From Nitriliruptoraceae bacterium (GTDB lineage: Bacteria > Actinomycetota > Nitriliruptoria > Nitriliruptorales > Nitriliruptoraceae), in the NCBI GenBank assembly GCA_018401275.1, contig JAGYKW010000010.1, positions 1 through 40,125 on the forward strand: DNA of 40,125 nt. Direction: 5' to 3'. Under the pieces are notes generated by a model that was not told where the DNA came from, did no database searches, and saw only the letters and a list, made by a program, of their open reading frames with translations. The position numbers and the translations under genes are program-made. This document shows, in pieces, positions 1 through 6,968 of this stretch; positions within the stretch are counted from its first letter, which is position 1; every line of letters starts with the position of its first letter.

Positions 1-164
1 GGAACCCCTGGCAGGTGCTCTGGTGCGCTCGCGGACGCAGAGCCCGATGGCTCTTGCACCTGACCCGCGGCGACGTCTGATCCGAGGGCGAACGCTGCAC
101 GACCGGCCAGCTCCGGACGCGCCCTCAGGAACTCCCCTAAGGTGCGGGCCAAGAGGAGGCCCGG

Positions 165-1832
165 ATGACGCAGAGCACCACGCCGGAGCGTGCCACGCCG
201 GACAGCACCACGGCGGCGGCATACGAGGACTTCCAGTACGAGAACCTCGCGTTCCGCAACACCCATCCTGACTGGTTGGGCACCGTCGGGCGGATCTTCG
301 GCATGGACCCGGCGCGCGCGGACGCCTGCCGCGTGCTCGAGCTCGGCTGCGGACCCGGCGGCAACCTCGTGCCGCTCGCCGAGCTGCTGCCTGGCAGCGA
401 GTTCGTCGGCGTCGACCGCTCCTCGAGCCAGATCGCACGCGCACGCGCGGACGCGGCGGCGATCGGTGCCACCAACGTGCGCTTCGAGGCGATGGACATC
501 CTCGACGTTCCCGACTGGGGACCCTTCGACTACGTCATCTGCCACGGCGTGTTCTCATGGGTGCCCGACGACGTGCGTCGACGGATCCTGGCGATCGCGA
601 GCGAGCAGCTCGCCCCCCACGGCATCGCCTACGTGTCCTACAACACGCTGCCCGGCTGGCACGCGCGCGGCATGCTGCGCGCGATCCTGCGCCGTGTCGT
701 GCCCGAAGGTCCGCCGCAGGAGATGGCGCGGACAGCACGGACCTTCCTCCACATCCTGCGCACGCAGACCCCGGAGCGGCTGCCGCTCGGCGGCTGGCTG
801 CGCGGCGAGCTCGCACTGCTCGACCAGCTCTCCGACCGCTACCTCTACTTCGAGTACCTGGTCGAGGAGAACGTGCCGCTGTACTTCGACGAGTTCCTGC
901 AGCTCGCGACCGACGCAGGGCTGCAGCACCTGGGCGATGCGGACGTGTCGAGCATGCTGCCGTCACAGCTCGGTGACGAGGGTGAGCGCTTCGTCGACTC
1001 GATCACCTCGACGCAGCTCGAGCAGGAGCAGCTGCTCGACTACCTCACGATCCGGCTGTTCCGACGCACGCTGCTGTGCCGCAGCGACGTGAAGCTCGAG
1101 CGCGAGATCGACCACCGTGTGCTCGCCGACGGCTGGGTCGGCAGCGACCTGACGATCCCGACGGGGACCGACGCCGACTCCGACGCCGAGGCGCGGACCG
1201 TCGAGGCGCGGACCGTCGGAGCGACGCACGAGACGCACCTGCTCGATGACACGGAGCTCACGTTCACCGATGCGGACGGGCTGCGCATCAGCTCCGACGA
1301 TCCCGTGTCCAAGACCATGCTGCACCTGCTCGCGCTCGCCGGACCCGCCGGCATGCAGGTCGCACGGCTGACCGAGGCGATGGCCCGAATCCTCGCACGC
1401 GGCGACGCCTCGGACCCGGCTGACACGCTGACCGACGAGGTGACCGCACGCGCGATGCGCATCCTGGTGCAGGGCCGGCTCGACGCCGGCCGTTGGCAGC
1501 GCCCGGTGACCGCGGTCGTCCCGCAGCGTCCGACGACGACCCGACTCGTACGTCACCAGATCGCGCAGGGACTCACGAGCGTGGTCAATGCCCGCCAGGA
1601 GCACCGCAGCATCGACCCGCTGGACCGTGTGCTGCTCACTGCGATGGATGGGACACAGGACGCTGCAGGCCTCGCGCGGGCGGTGCTCGCCGCACGCGAC
1701 GTGGGGACGCTCTCCCTCGAGTCCGCGGACGGCGCGGTGGAGGACCCGGCAGCGCTGACGACGCTGGTCGCCGACCGGCTCCAGCAGTTGGCTGCCTCCG
1801 CACTGGTCCTCGACCCCGACCGCGCCGGCTGA
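165..1832 (+). CDS. Class I SAM methyltransferase with methyltransferase regulatory domain
   Basis: This 555-residue protein should transfer a methyl group from S-adenosylmethionine; the substrate is unknown. The SAM-binding motif I is clear at residues 57-65 (VLELGCGPG), followed by an acidic residue at the end of strand 2 (GVDRS) and the motif around DYVICHGVFSWVP. Residues of about 165-265 match the methyltransferase regulatory domain that follows the catalytic domain in the family that includes protein-lysine methyltransferases of surface proteins; the C-terminal third is a winged-helix-like extension typical of the same family. The ATG at 165 is preceded by GAGGAGG at a good distance. 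It is transcribed towards the eCIS array and ends 77 bp from the last array gene, so it is probably an independent unit. An EARTV pentapeptide is duplicated by a 15-bp tandem repeat (1188-1217). Function beyond methyl transfer is not established. Confidence 0.88.
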   Translation: MTQSTTPERATPDSTTAAAYEDFQYENLAFRNTHPDWLGTVGRIFGMDPARADACRVLELGCGPGGNLVPLAELLPGSEFVGVDRSSSQIARARADAAAIGATNVRFEAMDILDVPDWGPFDYVICHGVFSWVPDDVRRRILAIASEQLAPHGIAYVSYNTLPGWHARGMLRAILRRVVPEGPPQEMARTARTFLHILRTQTPERLPLGGWLRGELALLDQLSDRYLYFEYLVEENVPLYFDEFLQLATDAGLQHLGDADVSSMLPSQLGDEGERFVDSITSTQLEQEQLLDYLTIRLFRRTLLCRSDVKLEREIDHRVLADGWVGSDLTIPTGTDADSDAEARTVEARTVGATHETHLLDDTELTFTDADGLRISSDDPVSKTMLHLLALAGPAGMQVARLTEAMARILARGDASDPADTLTDEVTARAMRILVQGRLDAGRWQRPVTAVVPQRPTTTRLVRHQIAQGLTSVVNARQEHRSIDPLDRVLLTAMDGTQDAAGLARAVLAARDVGTLSLESADGAVEDPAALTTLVADRLQQLAASALVLDPDRAG

Positions 1833-1855
1833 GCGACACGTCGGTCGAGCAGCGC

Positions 1856-1894
1856 GTCCGTGCAGCGCGTCAGTGCAGCAGGTCAGTGCAGCAG
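1856..1894. repeat. 13-bp tandem repeat, three copies, between convergent genes
   Basis: Three consecutive 13-bp units (1856-1868, 1869-1881, 1882-1894) fill half of the gap between the convergent methyltransferase and hypothetical genes. The last two units are identical (GTCAGTGCAGCAG) and the first differs at three positions. I see no stem-loop terminator in this gap. The repeat is probably a replication-slippage product. Confidence 0.7.
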
Positions 1895-1908
1895 GTCCGT
1901 TCCCCAGC

Positions 1909-2694
1909 TCAGCTTCTGAGGAGGAAGCGGCCGTTGGGCGCCTCGACCGCCTCGATACGCATGTCGTCACCGACGGGGACCGGTCCGGGCAACGTGGCCG
2001 AACGGATCTGGAACGCCGGTCGCGCGGCGACGCGACCATCGTCAGGGTCCCAGCTCACGACCGCCTGACCCTCCGGTGCGAACCCATCGACCTCGACCAT
2101 CCCGACGATCCTGCGCGTCCCACCCTGGGGCCGCGGGACCGTGACGAGCACACGGCGCTGCGTGTCGAAGGCGTGGACGAAGCGCGGGTCCAGCGCACGC
2201 TCGTCGAAGTCCTCGCCCCACTGCGCCCGGCCGACCTCGAGCAGCGAACGCATCAGGGCACCCTCGGCCGCGCGGGCCGCACGTCGGGAGACGCGCGGTG
2301 CGGCACGCCGGGCGGCACGTCGCGCCGCACGCCGTTCCCTGCGCGTCGCATCCGGTCCGGGCGCGTGATGCGGGGCCCGCTCACTCAGGGTCGGGGCGGC
2401 ATCGTGCAGCGACGGTCCAGCATCATGGACCTCGAGCGGCGGGTGCATCGGCGTCGAGGTCGCGACGTCGGATGGCCCGCCCGCAGCCTTCCCGGCGCCC
2501 TTGCCCCGCCCGGAGAACATGCGGAGCAGTCGGTTCGACCGCAGTCGACGCCAGCCGCGCACGAGCGGATTGCGTGACATCTGCGAGCGCGCCACCGTGC
2601 GCGGGTCACGGATCCTGGGCGTCCGAGGCATGCGGGGCATCCTGGCGCCGCCACCACCCCCCGGGAGCCGAGGCATCCCACCACCGAGTGACAT
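1909..2694 (-). CDS. Hypothetical protein with basic Gly/Pro/Arg-rich N-terminus, last gene of the array
   Basis: I do not recognise this 261-residue protein. The first 60 residues are Gly-rich and contain repeated M-P-R units (MPRMPRTPRI) followed by more Arg/Lys; a region near residues 120-145 is an Ala/Arg run; the C-terminal 110 residues look like a small folded beta-rich domain (motifs such as RVLVTVPRP and IVGMVEVDGFAP). The ATG at 2694 has GGAGG six bases upstream, which is better placed than the GTG just before it. It lies 133 bp after the kinase gene, so it may be co-transcribed with the VWA-phosphatase-kinase triad. The basic N-terminus could bind an acidic surface such as membrane or nucleic acid; that is inference only. 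Confidence 0.6.
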   Translation of the reverse strand: MSLGGGMPRLPGGGGGARMPRMPRTPRIRDPRTVARSQMSRNPLVRGWRRLRSNRLLRMFSGRGKGAGKAAGGPSDVATSTPMHPPLEVHDAGPSLHDAAPTLSERAPHHAPGPDATRRERRAARRAARRAAPRVSRRAARAAEGALMRSLLEVGRAQWGEDFDERALDPRFVHAFDTQRRVLVTVPRPQGGTRRIVGMVEVDGFAPEGQAVVSWDPDDGRVAARPAFQIRSATLPGPVPVGDDMRIEAVEAPNGRFLLRS

Positions 2695-2827
2695 CACGGC
2701 CCTCCATCGCTTCTGGTGCCGGTCCAGACTGGCATGCCGTCAGTAACCTAGCGCCTCGGCCTGCGACGGGCATGGGTCGGCAGGACCGCGAGCACGAGCC
2801 TCGGGAGCCGTGCGAGCGTCGCGAGCC

Positions 2828-4381
2828 TCATGAGACCGGCTCCCGGTCCTTGAGGCAGTACGTCCGGCCCTCGACCACGACGAACGGGACCCGTTCCCCC
2901 TGTCCGAGCAGCTCGCAGGCCTCCGCCTCCACCACCTCCGCGACCACCGAGCCGTCGTTGATCGCGGAGCACCGCTCGGGCAGGACACGGCCCGACACAT
3001 CGAGGACGAAGCACGAGCCGACCTCGAGCAGGACGGGCAGCGGCTCCTCACTGCTCGGCAGCAGACGCGACACGAGTCCGCCGGCGCTCGCGAGCACGAG
3101 CAGCAGCGTTCCCGCCATCACCCCGACCACGATGGGGATCACGACCGTACGGAGGAACCGCTCCCGGCCCTGGTCGACCATCCCCGGGGTGCGGACACCA
3201 CTCTCGACTGCGTCCGCGGTGGCAGCCGGACCAGCAGCGACCGGACCGGACGTGCCACCGACCGGGGCAGGACCAGCGTCGACACCGCGGTACTGCGCGT
3301 GACGCGTCGGGTCGTCGAGCACCTCGGGTCGCTGAGCATCGGTCCAGTCGGCCGCCGGACTCGCCGCACGAGCCTCGGCCTCGCGCAGTGCGGCGCGGCT
3401 GCGGTACGCCTCACCGCTGCTGCGACCGACGACCGTCGCACTCGTCGTCGCCGCCCCGAGCACGTCCGCGAGCGCGAGGTTCGCACGCACCCCCGTCCTG
3501 CACCATCGCGCCAGCAGGTCCGCGCCACGTGCCACGACCGCATCGTCCGATGCGCGCATGCGAGTGAGGGCATCGCTCGACTCCGGCTCGAACAGGTCGC
3601 GCTGCTCGAGCACGAGGTTCTCCCCGCGGTGGAACGCCCACAGCCCCGGGTCGGTCACCAGTGCACGCAGCGACGTGTGGATCAGGAGCGCCGCGAACGT
3701 GTCGACGAAGCGGGACACGTGCCCGTCCTCGATGCGCTGCGGATGCTGGTAGTTCGGATGCCCCACCTCCGTCGGCGGTGCGGTCAGGTGGGCACCGCTC
3801 GCCGGGTCGAACAGCAGCACGCCGTCGAAGTCGATCAGCCGCAGCTCGCCCTCGCGAGTCACGAGCACGTTGCCGTGCTGCAGGTCCCCGTGCGCGACGC
3901 CGCAGGCCATCATCAGCCGGCAGGCCTCCACCCATCCCTCGGCCAGCGCACTGATGCGTGCCGGACGGTGCACGTTGTCGCCGACCCAGCGCGTCAGCGT
4001 GTCGCCGTCGATCCACGGCATCGTCACGGCAGGCCAGCGCGTGCCGTGGACCTCGAGTGCGTCCGCCTTCCACTGCACCGGCACGAGCACGTCGGGCAGG
4101 TCCATCGCCTCGAGCTGGCGGTACGCGTCGTCACCTCGGATCGGGACCGAGGTGAAGCAGCGCAGCGCGGTGCGACCCTGCGGGCCGTCCGCGTCGAAGA
4201 CGATCGCGTTCTGGCCGGTCGCCACCGCTGGGAGTCCCATCAGCCCCTCGCGCAACCGCAGCAGTCGCAGGTCAGGATGATGGAAGGTCGCCACCGGGTC
4301 CTGAACGGCGGCGACGTAGTCCGTCGCGGTCGGCCACGGGCCCGAGGGGATGCCGGTCGCGGCCGGTCCGACCGTGCTCAC
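2828..4381 (-). CDS. Transmembrane protein kinase-like protein with extracytoplasmic Cys domain (TerY-P-type triad kinase)
   Basis: The 517-residue protein has a cytoplasmic kinase-fold domain at residues of about 30-310. The catalytic loop HGDLQHGN (164-171) and the metal-binding IDFDG (183-187) are intact. The glycine-rich loop is poor (ATGQNAIVF) and the usual beta-3 lysine position reads Arg (ALRCF), as in some members of this atypical family. After an Ala/Gly/Pro-rich linker a single membrane segment follows (about 411-431, VIPIVVGVMAGTLLLVL), then a 75-residue C-terminal domain with four cysteines (457, 471, 489, 509) that should lie outside the membrane and could be a sensor. The GTG start overlaps the phosphatase stop by four bases (GTGA), indicating translational coupling. 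VWA, PP2C and kinase genes in a row are the composition of the TerY-P phosphorylation triad known from tellurium-resistance-linked systems. The phosphorylated target is unknown. Confidence 0.85.
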   Translation of the reverse strand: MSTVGPAATGIPSGPWPTATDYVAAVQDPVATFHHPDLRLLRLREGLMGLPAVATGQNAIVFDADGPQGRTALRCFTSVPIRGDDAYRQLEAMDLPDVLVPVQWKADALEVHGTRWPAVTMPWIDGDTLTRWVGDNVHRPARISALAEGWVEACRLMMACGVAHGDLQHGNVLVTREGELRLIDFDGVLLFDPASGAHLTAPPTEVGHPNYQHPQRIEDGHVSRFVDTFAALLIHTSLRALVTDPGLWAFHRGENLVLEQRDLFEPESSDALTRMRASDDAVVARGADLLARWCRTGVRANLALADVLGAATTSATVVGRSSGEAYRSRAALREAEARAASPAADWTDAQRPEVLDDPTRHAQYRGVDAGPAPVGGTSGPVAAGPAATADAVESGVRTPGMVDQGRERFLRTVVIPIVVGVMAGTLLLVLASAGGLVSRLLPSSEEPLPVLLEVGSCFVLDVSGRVLPERCSAINDGSVVAEVVEAEACELLGQGERVPFVVVEGRTYCLKDREPVS

Positions 4382-5166
4382 GCCGACCCGCCGGGCGAGG
4401 TCGACCCGCCCGGCGCAGCCACCGGGGCAGGCGCGAGGACGATGCGCACGAGCGTGAGGTCGTCACGTTCGAGCAATCCGGACGCGATGCCCTCACCGGC
4501 GAGCCGCGCGAACCCGGCCGTGTCGATGCGGCGCAGCGCCGGCCAGACCGCATCCCCATCCGCAGCGAGTCGCAGCAGGAAGGCGGCCAACGCGTCGCTC
4601 GCGAGCAGCAGCAGGTCGTCCGCCTGGACCGCCGTCTCGGTGACGACCGGGGCCGGGGCCGGCGAGCCCGACAGCGAGGACACGAGCTGCGGGTGGGACC
4701 CGAAGGCGGCCGGGTCGTCGATCGGTGTCGCGAGCTCCAGCCGGTCGGCCCGCACGTGCAGCAGGCACGAGTCCCCGACCGCGAAGGCGCGCAGGCGCGG
4801 TCGGCGGCCGCCGAGCCCGGTCAGCTCGAGCCCGACGAACGTCGCATGCGCACCACGCTCCGCTGCGGCGGTGGCGAACCATGCCTGGTCCGCAGGCGCT
4901 GCGCCCTCCGGCACGAACGCCTTGCGTGCGCCCTCGAGCCAGCGCGCGAACCCCTCCGCCGGACCTCCACCCCGCGCCCTGGGCCTCGGGGTCGACACCC
5001 ACGACGCGACCAGCGCCGCCGCCCAGTCCCCCGCTCGCCATGCGCTCGACGCACCGTCGGCGAGCGCGAAGCGCGCCACGTCGACGTCGACGGCGTACGC
5101 GTCCTCGGACGCATCCGCAGCCGTGCGGGCCAGCCCGAACGCGTGCACGACGGGGACGAGTGTCAT
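4378..5166 (-). CDS. PP2C-family serine/threonine phosphatase
   Basis: The 262-residue protein is a compact PP2C phosphatase that would remove phosphate from Ser/Thr residues, presumably those modified by the neighbouring kinase. The metal-binding motifs are visible in order: SEDAY (20-24), ALADGAS (34-40, with Asp37 and Gly38), AVGDS near residue 130, an ASDAL element near 200 in place of the usual SDG, and DDLTLVRI near residue 238. Its start overlaps the VWA stop by four bases and its stop overlaps the kinase start, so the three proteins are probably made in fixed ratio. No membrane segment or signal peptide is present, so it should be cytoplasmic. Confidence 0.87.
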   Translation of the reverse strand: MTLVPVVHAFGLARTAADASEDAYAVDVDVARFALADGASSAWRAGDWAAALVASWVSTPRPRARGGGPAEGFARWLEGARKAFVPEGAAPADQAWFATAAAERGAHATFVGLELTGLGGRRPRLRAFAVGDSCLLHVRADRLELATPIDDPAAFGSHPQLVSSLSGSPAPAPVVTETAVQADDLLLLASDALAAFLLRLAADGDAVWPALRRIDTAGFARLAGEGIASGLLERDDLTLVRIVLAPAPVAAPGGSTSPGGSA

Positions 5167-5999
5167 GCGCCGGCACCCGGGAGCGCATGCACGGTCGCGG
5201 TCCCGATGCGCAGGAACGACACGATCGCTGACACGTCGGCGTTGTGCACGAAGCCGCGCGCACCTTCGCGCACCTCCCGCCCTGCGGTCGCCGCCGCGTC
5301 GACCATGAACGGCGGCAGCTCGCTCGACATCGCGAACAGCGCCTTCGCCTCGTCCGACGGCAACTCGTCGGTGGCGGAGGGGAACGCGATCGTCCCGCCG
5401 GCCTCGGTGGAGATGGACGCGTTGAACAGCAGCAGCCGGCCGTCCGTCGTCGCGAGCTCGGTCAGCCGCTCGGCCCAGTGCGCAGGGTCACCGTCGTTCG
5501 CGACCCCGTCGGTCATGTTGATCACCACCGGAGGGAACGAGTGCGGGTGCTCCTCGATCCACTCGGCGCAGATCGTGCCGGCGAGGTCGAGCGCCTCGCA
5601 CATCGGCGTCGACCCGATCGCGACGGGCTCGACCCAGACCGGGCGACGCACGCCACCGCCGGAGCCGTTGGTCTGCTCGTCGAGCCGCAGCGGATGTTCG
5701 GCGAGGTCCACGGAGGAGACGACCCGCCGTCCCTCGAGCTCCCCACTGAACGCCGGACCGACCTGGTCGCGGATCGAGTAGCCGATGACCCCGACGTCGT
5801 AGTAGGGGCGAGGCCCCTCCTCGGCGTCCTTCACGCAGCGCAGCACGAGCTCGAAGAGCAGCCCGTTGACCGCGTCGGCGACCGCCTGCGCGCGCGTTCG
5901 GTGGTCCGAACCCATCGTCGCGCTCATCGACCCGGACTGGTCGATGAGCAGCAGCACCAGGGAGGGATGCTCACGGTCGATACGGCGGTCGTAGCTCAT
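5163..5999 (-). CDS. VWA-domain protein (TerY-like) of the phosphorylation triad
   Basis: A 278-residue single-domain von Willebrand factor A protein. The MIDAS metal site is complete: the D-x-S-x-S motif is at residues 20-24 (DQSGS), followed by the threonine loop (GSTPMCEAL) and the aspartate loop (NMTDGVANDGD). In the TerY family this domain is a protein-binding scaffold or substrate recruiter, not an enzyme. It has no signal peptide, so it should work in the cytoplasm. Its ATG overlaps the stop of the membrane-anchored coiled-coil gene by four bases and its own stop overlaps the phosphatase start. The context says that it links the kinase/phosphatase pair to a partner, possibly an injection-system component. 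Confidence 0.88.
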   Translation of the reverse strand: MSYDRRIDREHPSLVLLLIDQSGSMSATMGSDHRTRAQAVADAVNGLLFELVLRCVKDAEEGPRPYYDVGVIGYSIRDQVGPAFSGELEGRRVVSSVDLAEHPLRLDEQTNGSGGGVRRPVWVEPVAIGSTPMCEALDLAGTICAEWIEEHPHSFPPVVINMTDGVANDGDPAHWAERLTELATTDGRLLLFNASISTEAGGTIAFPSATDELPSDEAKALFAMSSELPPFMVDAAATAGREVREGARGFVHNADVSAIVSFLRIGTATVHALPGAGA

Positions 6000-6613
6000 G
6001 CGGGCTGCTCCTGGTCGACCGGGAGCGCCCCGGTGGGTCGGACCGCGCCGCCGGTGGACGTGATCGCCGGCTCGTCATCCGCGCCCGCGACGATCGCGGC
6101 GAGGTCGAGCCGTGCGGTCGGCCGACGCTGAGAGCCACCTGCCACGGCCGGACGCGGCGGCTCGCTGCGCGGCGGCTCGCTGCGCGCTGCTCGCAGCGCA
6201 GCCTCCGCCTCGGCGCGCAGCGCGCGCTGCTGCGCGAGCGTCACCTGGGCGGCGTCGAGCTCCGCACGTGTGCGGACGAGCTGCCCGTCGAGCCGCGCGA
6301 GCTCCTCGCTCCGCTCCGCGAGCGCAGCGGCGAGCTCCTCGTCACGTCGCCGCAGCTCCGACTCCGACTGGTCCGCCGCCGCACGCAGAGCAGCGACGGA
6401 GCGTTCGAGCTCGTCGCGTTCCGCCTCCAGCGGCGCGAGCGCCGTCGCACGGTCTGCGAGCTGAGCCTCGACGGCCACGAGCTCCTCGCGGACCGCGGCG
6501 AGTCGCTCGCTGACGCGCGCCACCGCGGCCGGTTCGGCCTGGCGCAGGCGCAGGAACAGCGCGATGATGGCCACGACCAGCGCAGCGAGCACGAGCTCCA
6601 TCACGTCGAGCAT
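5996..6613 (-). CDS. Membrane-anchored coiled-coil protein
   Basis: A 205-residue protein with one N-terminal membrane segment (about residues 4-22, VMELVLAALVVAIIALFL) followed at once by Arg, which predicts a very short outside N-terminus and a cytoplasmic remainder. Residues of about 30-145 are a long Glu/Arg/Ala heptad-rich coiled coil (for example ERLAAVREELVAVEAQ). The tail is Pro/Arg-rich and contains a duplicated SEPPR unit produced by a 15-bp tandem repeat (6156-6185). It starts just after the small upstream gene and overlaps the VWA gene by four bases. It may be a membrane platform for the VWA-phosphatase-kinase triad; this is inferred from context and no family was recognised. Confidence 0.75.
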   Translation of the reverse strand: MLDVMELVLAALVVAIIALFLRLRQAEPAAVARVSERLAAVREELVAVEAQLADRATALAPLEAERDELERSVAALRAAADQSESELRRRDEELAAALAERSEELARLDGQLVRTRAELDAAQVTLAQQRALRAEAEAALRAARSEPPRSEPPRPAVAGGSQRRPTARLDLAAIVAGADDEPAITSTGGAVRPTGALPVDQEQPA

Positions 6614-6615
6614 CG

Positions 6616-6861
6616 TCAGCCGACCTCGACCTCGGCGAGGTACAGGACCGCGCCCTCGTCGTCGTCCGGCTTCGCGGCGGTGACCTGCGGGTACTCCTCC
6701 GCCTCCACGCGGCGCATGGTGATGTCCCCCTGCGGCGCGTAGCCGTTCGAGCCGACGGCGTCCGCCAGCGCGTCCTCGAGGTGCTCGCGCACCGCCTCGT
6801 CACCCTGCGCGACCAGATCGGATGCGATCCAGCGCAGCACTGCCATCGATTCCGTCTTCAT
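6616..6861 (-). CDS. Small hypothetical protein (81 residues)
   Basis: I do not recognise this small acidic protein. The start is placed at the ATG at 6861 because AGGAGA lies directly upstream, while a longer reading (to 6891) has no ribosome site and runs into a tandem repeat. The product has an N-terminal amphipathic helix (MAVLRWIASDLVAQGDEAVREHLEDALADAV) and a beta-like C-terminus rich in Glu/Asp; no membrane segment is seen. It ends two bases before the coiled-coil gene and is probably translated together with it and the triad. Confidence 0.6.
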   Translation of the reverse strand: MKTESMAVLRWIASDLVAQGDEAVREHLEDALADAVGSNGYAPQGDITMRRVEAEEYPQVTAAKPDDDEGAVLYLAEVEVG

Positions 6862-6880
6862 GCGTTCTCCTGTCCTGATT

Positions 6881-6968
6881 CGGATGTCCACGGTCGGATG
6901 TCCACGGTCACACGTGCGCGCGGCACGTGATGTTCATCGGCTGGTACTCATCGGCTTGTGCTCATCGG
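6881..6968. repeat. Two adjacent 14-bp tandem repeats flanking a CACGTG hairpin
   Basis: The gap between the TPR gene and the small gene contains a 14-bp unit present twice without change (6881-6894 and 6895-6908, CGGATGTCCACGGT). A perfect 7-bp stem follows (CACGTGC 6911-6917, GCACGTG 6923-6929). Then a second 14-bp series begins with TCATCGG at 6934, 6948 and 6962; its last copy contains the stop codon of the TPR gene. It could be slippage debris, a regulator site or a weak terminator; no U-rich tail follows the stem. Confidence 0.55.

Noticed and set aside
1-164. Small open frames at the left edge
   Set aside because: They overlap the methyltransferase start in other frames and show only Arg/Pro-rich shadow sequence; I see no gene, tRNA or clear promoter in this stretch.
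2748-2831. 27-codon minus-strand ORF whose ATG overlaps the kinase stop (ATGA), with a hydrophobic/basic product
   Set aside because: The overlap is suggestive, but the product is only Leu/Arg-rich, the frame is simply the tail of a longer open frame in high-GC DNA, and there is no ribosome site other than inside the kinase end.
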